Part shown: positions 11,042 to 21,717 of the stretch, piece after piece | Layout of the letters: every line of letters begins with the position of its first letter | Numbering within the stretch: the stretch's first letter is position 1 | Source of the DNA: Silene latifolia | Taxonomy: Eukaryota; Streptophyta; Magnoliopsida; Caryophyllales; Caryophyllaceae | Assembly: GCF_048544455.1 (NCBI RefSeq) | Contig: NC_133526.1 | Location: 3,302,001 to 3,366,000, forward strand | DNA: 64,000 bases | Direction of reading: 5' to 3' | Made by a program: the position numbers and the translations under genes | The notes under the pieces: generated by a model | Seen by the model: only the letters and a program-made list of their open reading frames with translations | Databases searched by the model: none | Told to the model about the DNA's origin: nothing

Positions 11042-12121
11042 AGACCTACTCTTAGTTAATTTCATCTATAAAAATCTCATGGGACTAATCAAGTGGATCA
11101 ATTTCATTTTGTTTAAAAAAATGGACTTCCATATATTAACAAATAACAAATGACCAAATTCCTTAATTCTATACTTATATACGGAGTACATTCTAAACTA
11201 CCCATATATTGAAGTTAAGCTTGTATATTGTTGACCTTAATTATTTATAGACAAACAAAAAAATTAATGTATCACTAACATATTTACATTATTATTAAAT
11301 TTTTGTATCTAAAAATCATAATTTAAAGAGTAATCTATAAAAGGTCATCTAAAAACTATAAAAAATCAAATAAGTCAAACAAATGTATGAAAAAGACTGG
11401 CTTAGTAGCCTAGACCTTATTAAGTAATCTTGTCCAAACCCAATTAGTTGGGCTTGTTGTATGAAAATGGTGAATCTTGTACTCCTTCGATCTCAGTTTA
11501 GGTCAAAGATAAAGGCCGTTTCGGCCCACGTAACCGACCGGTTAGTAGGGCCACTTTTTCCCATCTCGATCCGCTTAATATCACAGGTCGTGTCAGGTCC
11601 TATAGATTTCAACCGGCCCGCCCACCAAAGCCTGCCATAACTCGGGCCCACCTTAGACCCGCCCTTATAATCTACCCCAGTTTGGTAGCGGATCCACCTT
11701 ATCAGGCCCGACCCCGCCCGTCCCCCACCAAGGTTGGGTCTAGGCAGACCTTCTCCAGCCTGACTTGTCTCTCGCCCGTTTAACCACCCCTAATCTCAAT
11801 TATTTATTTATTTTTTGGAAGTATAATTGAGTCATTTCATAACAAAGTTAATTATTTACTAATCACAATGTTGATGATACAACTAATGATGGTTAAAAGG
11901 AAGGGGGGTCCAAAAGTTGACGTAGAAAAAAGGGAGGAGCTTTATATGTGCTTTATCATGCTAAGGTGATAATTGCAAGTGACTTTATGGGTGGAGATGG
12001 TGAAACAATCTAAAGCTTTAGCATAGCTATAGCTACATAGGGTCGGATAAAGTGCTAGGTTACCGTTTGCCTTCTCTTTCTAAAGAGAAGATGACCGTTG
12101 TTGCGCGGCATTGGCACTTCA
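11042..12121. other. Intergenic DNA with a GC-rich patch
   Basis: Most is AT-rich. Positions 11515-11790 are strongly GC-rich with many ggcccg/cgggcc words. It looks like a decayed non-autonomous hAT-type element of the kind seen at 14246-14665, but no ends were found. No gene is supported. Confidence 0.35.
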
Positions 12122-12399
12122 TACTCCCTCCTATTCCGAATAACTGTCCCATTTGCCATTTTCGTCTATTCATATAACTGTCCCATTTGCCATATTTGGA
12201 CATGTTTTTTTACCTTCCTAACCATGACTCTTTTCTTTATTTACCACCCCAACCACCTCTAAACCATCATATTCAATACTTTTCATTATTTAACTCTTAT
12301 ATTCCTACCCCTATACAATACTTTTCATTATTTTAACTCAATTCCTTAATTTTCGTGCCATTGTCCAAATGGGACAGTTATTCGGAATAGGAGGGAGTA
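12122..12399. mobile_element. Stowaway-like MITE
   Basis: Near-perfect inverted ends: tactccctcctattccgaat on the left and attcggaataggagggagta on the right, with TA at both borders. The interior is AT-rich and non-coding. The well-preserved arms suggest recent insertion. Confidence 0.85.
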
Positions 12400-13246
12400 T
12401 TATTTTTTCATGTATTCTTTGTTAAGTCCGCCCTGAGTTAAGACGGAAATCATAATTAATTTAAATAAGACATTAATAAAAATTAAATTTGTGAAAAGTC
12501 ATTAGTTAAAACGGTTTAAAGTAAGACCTTCTCTTCTCCTTTATCTAGCAAATTACTCTGTAATGGTATGAAATGGCACGATATTTCAGGAGATCATAAG
12601 CCATGTAAATACTCTCTATTTGCTTCTATAATACAGAGTACTCGATTCAATTTAATACTGTATATCTTTTAAATTTCCTCTTGAATATTTCGTCAAATAT
12701 ATTGAACTTGACAAAACGGAATTACGGATGGAGTAAATTTTAAAACAATAGACCAAGAAAGAAGAATTACCTTCTATTACAATGTTGTCATGATTATTAA
12801 TAATATTTCTAGTCTTTTTTCTTTTTTACGTGTTTGTTCTAGTGAATGATTTTTTTATGCCCGTGGTGAGGAAAAAGACGAGACGAGAATAGAAATAGGA
12901 CAGTTGACGAGGTTAAATGAATGAAGGAGAGCCTACTGCCTGGTCCTGGGTCTAATAATCTAGTGAAAAGTAGTTATGTTACGTAGGAAAATTGAACCTA
13001 CTCTTGGCTGTAAATGAACGTATCATTCATTTGGCAGCCTAAAAGATGACGAAGGCCGGGACCAAAGGTCTTGTATATTACGAGCATGCGCGGGAGAATT
13101 AACAAGTGTATGCCGGTCTGACGGCCGACTGGTGAGTCTACATGACGCAAAGTCGTAAACTACTACTCCCTCAGCAACTTAAATTACCTTAAACGGAGTA
13201 AAATATTAAGATTCTACTTCGTATAATTTAAGACTATTAAAAGTAA
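12400..13246. other. Intergenic DNA
   Basis: AT-rich with scraps of Stowaway ends (for example near 12640-12735). No exon is supported. Confidence 0.3.
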
Positions 13247-13436
13247 TATTTCCTCCATTTAACTTTTATTATTGAGAAAATAAAAAGGATTATTATTGGA
13301 TGACAAAAGGATCAAAGTCTATATAAAGAAACAAGTTACTAATCAAAAACATTTGCAAAATAAAAAGATAAACAGATAATTGAAACATCCGAAAATAAAA
13401 AAAAAAGGTCAACAAATTATTAGAATGGAGGAAATA
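13247..13436. mobile_element. Short Stowaway-like MITE
   Basis: The left end tatttcctccatttaac and the right end tagaatggaggaaata are inverted repeats bordered by TA. The interior is purine-rich and non-coding. Confidence 0.6.
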
Positions 13437-13514
13437 TATTTTGATTTCGATCTTTTTTCTTCCCTCATATCCTTTTTATCCATCACCCCCAGTATAGACC
13501 ACCACCACTATCAC

Positions 13515-13902
13515 TAGGGGTGAGCATAATCCGGTCCGGACCGGAAAAATGGACGGTCCGGACCGGAATCTAGTGGACCGGAACCGGAATTAAAAATTCC
13601 GGTCCGGTCTCCGGTCCACCATTTTCCAAGATTTCTGTTTCCGGTCCGGGACCGGTATTTTCCGGTCCGGACCGGTTTGGACCGGAATGCCCGAAATTAT
13701 TGTTATTTGCATTTTTTTCTTAAAATTGTATTTTTATTCCGGTCCAATCCGGTTCAATGGACCGGAATTTTTGGACCGAAATTTGAAAAAGTGGGTAGTT
13801 TCGGTCCAACCGGTCCGGTCCCGGTCCGGAATTTTTGTAATCCGGTCCGGTCCCGGTCCAAGAATTTTGTTGATTCCGGTTTTGGACCGGTGCCCACCCC
13901 TA
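13515..13902. mobile_element. hAT-type MITE packed with ccggtccgg motifs
   Basis: This 388-bp element has inverted ends taggggtgagca / tgcccacccccta-type (the actual right end reads tgcccacccctaa-minus-one) and an exact 8-bp duplication actatcac at 13507-13514 and 13903-13910, diagnostic of hAT transposition. Both halves are filled with ggtccgg/ccggacc words in both orientations, the usual look of subterminal transposase-binding sites. ORFs through it are an effect of that composition and are not genes. Confidence 0.88.
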
Positions 13903-14245
13903 ACTATCACCCATGCCAATATGCCATCAACCTCCTTTGGCCACCCACTTGTCTCCACAAGCCACCGACCGCCCTCCCACTGCATGTGACCTATCGGCCA
14001 TTCCCTTCACCGACGACTCCATAGTCCGCCCTTACAACTAAACCCCAATTTGGTACTAGTCCGACACTAATGACTCCTAGTTACCCCAAATCCAGTCTTT
14101 CTAGCTCGACCGAATGGCCACTCCTACCCTTATCACAAGGATTAGATTACATACATTCAACCCTCTGTTTCACACTTTCTCTGTTTCAGTGAACATTTTA
14201 CATCTATTGTTTTTTTTGAGTGGAAAATGGAGTAAATGTAAGTTA

Positions 14246-14665
14246 CTAACCGAGACGAAGCGGGTAATAATTTAAGGAACCCTTATCGGGCCACGCCAAG
14301 GCGGGCAGCACGAATCCGGCACGGTGAAGTAAACGAGGTGGTCTGGGTATGGCACGACCGGGTGAGAGGCGGGCTGCGATGCCAAAATTCGCCAAAACCC
14401 GTGTCCCGGCACAACCCGGCACGAGACACGACGGTTTAAGGGGTAAATAATTAAAAAAACCATTAAAAATATCGAAGCACGACGGGCGGCACGAGTCCGG
14501 CCCGACATTGCCTTGGCCAACGGACGGGCCACGGTGGGTGGGGGTTTGGGAAAAGCGGTTGGCACGGCACAGCCTGAAAATACGGTTAACCGTGCTCGGT
14601 CCGGGCCAAAATTGTGAGTAGGCATGATTGGCTGGGACCCGAACTGGCACAATACGGCCCATTGG
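14246..14665. repeat. GC-rich remnant with ggcacg words
   Basis: A dense run of ggcacg, cggcac and cgggcc words stands out from the AT-rich surroundings. The same words make up the subterminal regions of the hAT element at 21718-25406, so this is probably a decayed non-autonomous relative. The ends and target duplication could not be found. Confidence 0.5.
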
Positions 14666-15663
14666 CTTCTCTATTATCGGGTAACATTGTTGTTATTTTC
14701 GAAGAGAATCTTAACTCGTATACTATTTGTGATGTACAAGTTGCAACTCGCAAGCCACCGTCCAAAATAGTCACACTATTGAGTAGTGCGTAGTGAGTAG
14801 AGTGACTAGTGGAGTGAACCTAAAACCGAGTACATCTATTGCATGTTTTTCTCCTCATTTCCGCACAATAATACAGCCGCATCTCCCTCCTCCTCCTCTT
14901 CCTCCTCCCTATTTCTTTACACACCCAAAAAACCTCAACACTATACCAAAGAAATAGGGAGTGTAGTAGTGTACCAACAAAATTAATTCTTCAATTTACC
15001 CTTAAATTAAGTTCAAAACGAACTTATAATCTACATTTATCCCCATTTATTTTCTCCAATAAATATATTTTTTAGAATTTAATTGAGGTGAAAAATTAAT
15101 ATTTGAGCACCATTTTTTTGTTGGTCAATATATCTAAAGCTCAACATTTAGTTACATGCTTAAATCTTTTGGACTACCCATTTTCAGATACTACATTTGG
15201 TAATTTTCTACTTTTAGATCTCTCTTTCATTTTAGCTATATTTTGTTTATTTAGTGTTATTATTTTGATCCACATTATTTTAATTGTTATTTATTGAATG
15301 TATCATAGTATATTTTGTAGATCTTGCTCTTTTCTCAAGCATGCATTAATGCATTATTTTCCTAATGTTGCTTTAATTGTTCATTTAGGACATATTGGAA
15401 CTTTTGATGTTTTTTTTTTTAATTGTTTATTTAAAAGTAGGTAAATTATGTAATTTTAAGTTTTTGTAGTAATGTTTGCTCTAGGTGGTAGTATCATGGT
15501 AAGTTACTAAGTTATTTTGACTAGATTAGAAGTATCTGACACGGTCCCATGGCCACATGGGTGCATGTTCAAGTATCGGACTTTGTTATTTCATTTGGTA
15601 AAAAACTTGGAGTATTGTAGTTCTTACCTAGTGTGTTACTGTCATACATTGATTCATTGAAGA
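14666..15663. other. Distal upstream region of the pectate lyase gene
   Basis: Positions 14870-14960 are CT-rich (tcctcctcctcttcctcctc) followed by acaccc and aacctc words, which could be an untranslated leader exon. The rest is T-rich. A 65-codon ORF near 15103-15297 has no support and looks like chance. Confidence 0.3.
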
Positions 15664-15925
15664 TACTTCCTCCATTCAACTCCACTCTACCACTTTCTTT
15701 TATCACGTTTGCCAACGCGTATTTAACGCGGTAAATATAGTTAGCTACGTATTTGCAAAAATTATAAAAGTTAGATATTTTTAATGTACTTGTAAAGACG
15801 AATTAAATAAGATCTCACATGAATATATTTTCACATACGTATTGAGAGAAAATGGAAATTGAATGTTTGTTTGTGAATAGTGTAGAAAATTGAAAGTGGT
15901 AGAGTTGAGTTGAATGGAGGAAGTA
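15664..15925. mobile_element. Stowaway-like MITE with long perfect arms
   Basis: The left arm tacttcctccattcaactcc continues cactctaccacttt. The right arm is its complement, ending gagttgaatggaggaagta. At least 33 bp of the arms look perfectly complementary, bordered by TA. A SINE follows within about 20 bp. Confidence 0.85.
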
Positions 15926-15947
15926 GTTGGGTTGGCCTTTGCAATTT

Positions 15948-16096
15948 TCATGTTGGGTCATTCGGAAATAGTCTCTTTGAGTCTTTGTGTTGCTAATTCA
16001 AGGATAAGACTGCGTACATCTGACTTCCTTGTACCCCACAATTTGCGGGAGCCATTGAGGCACTGGGGTAATGTTGTTGTTGTTGTTGTTGAAGAT
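15948..16096 (+). mobile_element. Au-type SINE, 5' truncated
   Basis: It carries the conserved 3' half of the plant Au SINE: gactgcgtacatctgac, cacaatttgcgggagcc, ggcactggggtaatg and a (gtt)n tail. A short direct repeat (ttggcctttgcaat before, ttggccttcaat after) may be its target duplication. It is non-coding. Confidence 0.75.
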
Positions 16097-16746
16097 AGTT
16101 GGCCTTCAATGGTAGTTGTCTTTTAATTCATATGATTGTCACTAAGCCTTTGTTCACTCATCGTCCTGCTCTTTTACAATGGTGGGAATTAGTTTACAGT
16201 TTGAGGGTTGTCTGCTTTTATTAGGATGTAATGCATTGCGGTTATCTGTCTTTAATTCATAGCACATTATCACAGTTGCATTGTTCTAACAAAATTCCTG
16301 TCGATTTGTCCGAAGTTTGGTGTACATGGTATTAGTGATGGATAGTCAAAATGGATCTGTACATTGTTCAGATGCCAACTTTCGTGTTCTGATATTCTCA
16401 AATCTATTCCAGGTAAAGATCATAAAAGGAACGGCGTATATCCTTAAAAGAAAAGATAAACTTGAACTCCATGAACTTTAATGTCATTGTTGTATTGAAA
16501 AAGGCCGAAGGAGCACCTAGAGAGGCTGTCAAAAGTGGTTTAAACTTTCAGTTTCTATGAGCGAGGCAGAATTGTTCATTTCCTCCTGGAGGAAAAACTG
16601 CTAGTTGTCGGGAATGTTGTTATTTGCTTGAGCAGCAACAAAGTGGATGAAGTTACATTCCGGCCATTCCACATAACCAGCGAATTGAAGTTGGAATTTT
16701 ACATAACAACCAGATTGAATCTTGTCTTAATCTGTCAAGTGAAGCC
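16097..16746. other. Proximal upstream region of the pectate lyase gene
   Basis: No repeat was recognised. An untranslated intron may end near 16415-16422 (ctattccag before gtaaag), but this is weak. The ATG at 16747 lies in a favourable context (gaagccATGc). Confidence 0.35.
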
Positions 16747-19618
16747 ATGCTCCGTATTACCACAACCTTGATTCTTCCCTTGAACACCATTTTCTTCTTA
16801 TTTTCTTGCTCTTCTTTTCTCGTCCCTGCTTTCAGTCTTCTACTTCCTAATCAACACCCTCACCCTGATGATGTCGCTCAACATGTGCACAGGTAAACCA
16901 TTTTTGTTAGTTACTCCACCAATCCACCATATACGGTATTGACCCTTAGATATTGCAGTTTAACATTGTGACTTGTCAGACAGAACATTATTTATTGGAC
17001 TTAAATTTGTGATTTTAATTTTTTCGTTGACGTCCCAGGATGATTCATGTCAGCCGACCCCAAATCATTTTGGGATTATGGCTCTGATGTTGTTGTTGTT
17101 GTTGTCCCAGGATGGTCAATGTATCTGTGTCCAGAAGACAAATGCTAGAAGTATCTGAATCCTCAAGTTCAGGATGCTTGACGGGGAACCCAATCGACGA
17201 CTGCTGGCGGTGTGATCCACAGTGGGCCTCCAAGCGTGAACGGTTAGCTGACTGTGCAATCGGGTTTGGGCAAGGAGCAATGGGAGGCAAAGGGGGTAAG
17301 ATTTACGTGGTCACTGATTCATCAGACTCGGATGCAGTGAACCCAAAGGAAGGCACCCTCCGTTATGCCGTGATTCAGGATGATCCCCTATGGATCATAT
17401 TCTCAGGCGACATGACCATCAAGCTCAAGTACGAGCTCATTGTCAACAGCTATAAGACCCTAGATGGTCGCGGTGCTGATGTACACATTACTGGCGGGGG
17501 CTGCATCACCCTTCAGTACGTTTCTAACATCATTATCCATAACATTCACATCCACAACTGCTATCCTGCCGGCAACTCCAATGTGCGCTCAAGCCCCACC
17601 CACGTGGGCATGAGGTCCAAATCGGACGGTGATGGCATCACCATCTTTGGGGCTAGCAATATCTGGGTTGACCACTGCACTTTATCCTATTGCACTGATG
17701 GCCTGATTGATGCTACCATGGGCTCCACCGGAATTACTATTTCTAACAACCATTTTTCTCATCATAATGACGTCATGCTCTTGGGGCACAGCGATGGCTA
17801 CATTTTAGACGCCGGCATGCAGGTTTGTACCATCTACACTTCTTAACTTTAGGGCAATTTCCATTTTCAAACCTCATGTGTTGTTAAATAAAGATGTGAA
17901 ATTCCACTTTCTGTGCGACGGATATGTCTTGTGTGGTTGGTTGATCTTGAACACTACTAAGTTTTCTTTAGGAGTTTGAGTTAGTGTTTTGGATGTGAAT
18001 TACAGAATTAGTCTAATTGTTAGGTATTGGATTCTTCTCCATATTTCCAATGGAGCCAAAGACTCATTATTCTTTGGTTCTGGATTATGATGGAGTAAAG
18101 CAAAATGGCTTACTAAAGTGGCTGCTCTTCTTTCTCTTGTGAAGTAGCAGTCCTTCGATGCAGTTCTCGTCGCAATTTTCATCTTGGGTCATTCGGAAAC
18201 AATTTCTTTGTGTTTCTAACACAAGGGTAAGGCTGCGTACATCCGACCCCCCCCCCCCCCCCTTACCCCGCATTTTACGGAGCCATTGAGGCACTGGGGT
18301 AATGTTGTTGTTGTTGTTAGGTATTGGATTCATATCTAGATCTCTAAACCTTGGCCGTTCTTTAAAAGAGAGGGGGAAAAAAAAAGACAAAATCACACGG
18401 TTTTAGGGGATCGTACATGTCTGCTGTTTTTTAATGGACATGGTTTGAAGGTTAAGCATTGATAGTGAAAAATGGTAAAAACAGGTGACACTGGCTTTCA
18501 ACATATTCGGAGAGGGATTAGTGCAAAGAATGCCACGGTGTAGAAGAGGTTACATACACGTAGTGAACAACGACTTTAGGAAGTGGGAAATGTATGTGAT
18601 TGGAGGCAGCGCAAACCCCACAATCAACAGCCAAGGCAACCGTTACATTGCTCCAGAGAACCCCAGTGCTAAAGAGGTCAGTACTCTTCAACATTTTACT
18701 TGCACTTGCTGCGGACAATTCTTTTGCATTTATATACTCCGTCAAGTATCTGAATTCACGGGCCTCTCCTCGGCCTTCAATGGTAGACAAAATCTTTTCT
18801 CAAGATATTTTTAAAGCCAACACAGAGCTTTAAGTAGTTCTTTGGCTTCCTGTGCTGGTCTGGTTCAGGGCAACCCATGTCTATTTCATTAATGTTTTCC
18901 GAAGTTTTTTTCATACTTCACCAGGACAAAAATTAACGAATTTAATAATATATGGTGAAAAATGTCTAGTCGAGGAAAGTGTAGGGACGAATTTTAATTA
19001 CCGTAAGTAGTCCATAGATAACAGATAAAAGGGAAAGATTCAGTATTCAAAATTGTCTGTTTATAAACTATCGATACATTTAGGTGACGAAGCGCGTTGA
19101 AACCGATGACAAAGACTGGCCAGATTGGAACTGGAGAACGGAAGGAGACATAATGGTAAATGGTGCATTCTTCGTGCCTTCAGGAGAGGGGCTTAGTGCT
19201 CAGTATGCCAAAGCTGTCAGTACCGAACCCAAGTCTGTACAGCTCATTGACCAGATTACGCTTTATGCTGGCGTCTTTGGTGATCCTAGGTACATTCAAA
19301 CATCGACTTCTCAATTTCGCATGCATTTGCTTCACCATTTCAATTTACATCTCATTTTAAGTTTTTAGCAATGACTGAACTCTGCATCTTATTAATGCAC
19401 ACAGAGACCGAGTAAATGTGGGATACAGTGGTGAGACCAGCACAAGTAGTAGCCGAACCAGCTCTGGATCTGGTAGCGACACAGGCTTCTTAGGCATGAC
19501 ATTTGGAAACAGCAGCGCCTTACCTACCAAACCCGTATGGGCTTTACTTTTTTTATCGATTTTGTGCACGCTCTCCACATTTTATCATCTCTGCTCTCTA
19601 ACATTATTATGCCTATAG
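16747..19618 (+). CDS. Pectate lyase, PMR6-like, probably GPI-anchored
   Basis: A polysaccharide lyase family 1 enzyme that cleaves de-esterified pectin in the wall by beta-elimination. Five exons join in phase: 16747-16892, 17111-17822, 18485-18676, 19084-19289 and 19405-19618 (489 aa). Exon 1 is a signal peptide ([19 protein letters not shown]). The lyase core has [45 protein letters not shown], the calcium-site region [20 protein letters not shown] and [11 protein letters not shown]. Exon 3 holds the catalytic [16 protein letters not shown]. After the core comes a Ser/Gly-rich stretch and a hydrophobic end ([20 protein letters not shown]), as expected of a GPI signal. That layout matches Arabidopsis PMR6/PLL13, whose loss gives mildew resistance; orthology is inferred. 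A SINE abuts the exon 2 acceptor and another lies in intron 2. The reading frame is intact. Confidence 0.88.
17043..17103 (+). mobile_element. Truncated SINE tail with 11-bp TSD at a splice site
   Basis: The 61-bp body contains catgtcagccgaccccaaat, ttttgggattatggctctga and a (ttg)n tail. It is flanked by an exact 11-bp repeat gtcccaggatg (17032-17042 and 17104-17114). That repeat includes the AG acceptor and the first bases of pectate lyase exon 2, so the acceptor now exists twice. Confidence 0.8.
18035..18315 (+). mobile_element. Au-like SINE in intron 2 of the pectate lyase gene
   Basis: It is flanked by a 16-bp direct repeat gttaggtattggattc (18019-18034 and 18316-18331), which defines a 281-bp insertion. 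The 3' half has the Au SINE words gctgcgtacatccgac, cattttacggagccattgag and ggcactggggtaatg with a (gtt)n tail. A run of 17 C (18247-18263) lies inside. The 5' half is unlike the Au head and may be a distinct module. Confidence 0.75.
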
Positions 19619-20106
19619 TAATCGGCATTAAAATAGTACTCGTACTCCCTAGCTCTAAATATATGGATCTCCATTTCGGATAGCAAATTAACAGGCTCGT
19701 GTCTCGACTCTTGACTGGCATCTCTGGCTTTCAAATTAGCTTAAAAAGTTGGATTTTTTTTTTCTATCTTAGTTTTATGCAACATTTTAAATCGCTAAAT
19801 TTTGTCTACGAACGAGTAAAATATGTTACTAACCCTATTATGATCTCAGTTTATACGAGTCACTAATAAACGATTAAATGTCGATATAAATTAGCCCATT
19901 TTGCACAAAAGTTGCACGAGATCGATAAGAAGCCAAGGTTCTACAAGTACATTATACAGCTCAAATTACAGAAGATACTACATTGAAAATACAGCAAATA
20001 CTACATAGAAAATAAGCACATGCATAGCTATTGACTGATACTCCGCTCATGTCCTCCTCGAGTCCTCGGCCTCTAGACGAGTCCAGTCTCAACTGTGGTG
20101 GGATCA
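19619..20106. other. Convergent 3' region between pectate lyase and SUMO-like copy 1
   Basis: The two genes end toward each other here, so both 3' UTRs probably lie within. No repeat or further exon was recognised. Confidence 0.35.
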
Positions 20107-20767
20107 CTATGGGACTTGCTTTGTACTGTGAAAATAGGGGCCTGTGTTGTACACGAAAGCAGGGAGAGGGGGATGGGAAGGCCAAGGTGTTGTCGTCTGA
20201 ACAACTGGGGGGTTATTGTGTGGTTGTGTTTCTCTTGGGCGAGAACTTGTACCCGAAGTTCCAATGCCGTTTACACGTGTTCCGCTTTTCTGAAATTATA
20301 AAAGTAAATTTTAGTTAGCATCTTAGCTCAACTTACGCATAGACACTGTTACTACAACAACATTACCATAGCTCCTCAAGGGATTGGATCATGACTCGAA
20401 CCATAATAGTCATTGGATGGTTCAATGAGGAGTGCAGATTTGGGCATCTAAGAACATTTATTGTAAACAAAAACTTTATTCGACAATTAATCAATATAAA
20501 AACTTACATTGATGTCATTATTCCCTTTAGAAATGCAGCTAGCTTTCCTTACGACAGAGTTCTCCGTCTTAGTGGGAGGTGGGCTAAGTATGCTCAAGGA
20601 CGATCCTGATAAAAAAGTTGAAAGTCATCAATATAAAGAAATACCTTCAGATTCGGCACAAGAATAGCTAGATGCACGAAAACATAAGATCTACCTGAAA
20701 CTAGTATAGATCAAACAAAAGATTGACTTACTATTTTCATCGAAATTAAAGGCATCAATGACGTCAC

Positions 20768-21013
20768 TATAAGACTTAGAGAATGATAATGAAATTGTGT
20801 ATTAACATTGATGTTGGAATGTACATTATATAGGAAGAGAAAGCATCTAATTTAGGATAGGAGCCTATACATTATATGCTAATTGATACTAAATGATATA
20901 CAAATTATATGGATGCTATATTTACATATATTTGACAGCTTGGTGAAAGATATTATATGCTAGTGATATGATCTTGTGAGTTGGATATTGTATGGGCTTT
21001 TGTATCGTTAACA
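20768..21013 (-). repeat. 3' LTR of the copia element
   Basis: A 246-bp repeat that I read as the same as 29034-29279 base for base. In the element's orientation it begins tgttaacgata. The G-rich polypurine tract abuts its inner edge. Confidence 0.9.
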
Positions 21014-21717
21014 CGCCCCCTCAAGTTGGACGTTCTTTGGATAAGGCCAAGCTTGTCTCTTAACGCTTGATATTGATGTTTGTGGAGCGGCTTAGTCAGT
21101 ATATCCGCAAGCTGATCATTGCTTGCAATGTGAGAGATGCGAATCTGGTTCAGTTGAAGCTGCTGTTTGACAAAGTGAAATGAAAGAGCCATGTGCTTCA
21201 TCCTGGAGTGGAAGACGGGGTTCTTGGCGTACAGTGTAGCTGATATGTTGTCACAGAAAATTGCAGGTGGGTCGTTGACACTGATCTGTAGTTCGGAGAG
21301 GAGATTGCGAAGCCATAGAGTTTCAGTGGTGACGGAAGCAACGGCGCGAAATTCGGCCTCGGTGGTGGAGAGTGCAATTCCAGTTTGTTTTTTGGAAGAC
21401 CAAGAGATGGGATTGCGGCCGAGGTAAACAATGTAACCAGTGGTGGAGAAGTAGTTATCTTTATCACCTCCAAAGTCAGCATCACAGAAGGCGTGAAGAC
21501 GAAGAGGTGTTGTTTTGTATAGTTGAATGCCGTGGTTTTGAGTGCCTTGGAGGTACCTGAGAAGGCGTTTTAGGGCTGCCCAATGATTGGCAGTTGGGTG
21601 ATGAAGAAATTGAGCAAGACGGTTGATAGGAAAGGCTATGTCAGGACGAGTTAAAGATAGATATTGTAAACTTCCAATGATAGCTCGATAGTTTTGGTGA
21701 TCATGGATAGGATGGTT

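Noticed and set aside
13677-14024. Overlapping ORFs of 83-115 codons on both strands
   Set aside because: They come from ggtccgg repeats of the hAT MITE; the protein wording is repetitive on all frames.
14246-14662. 138-codon minus-strand ORF
   Set aside because: It is open only because of GC-rich ggcacg repeats. A second frame is open as well and neither resembles a protein.
15103-15297. 64-codon hydrophobic ORF upstream of the pectate lyase gene
   Set aside because: T-rich sequence gives hydrophobic codons by composition. There is no family wording and no splice context.
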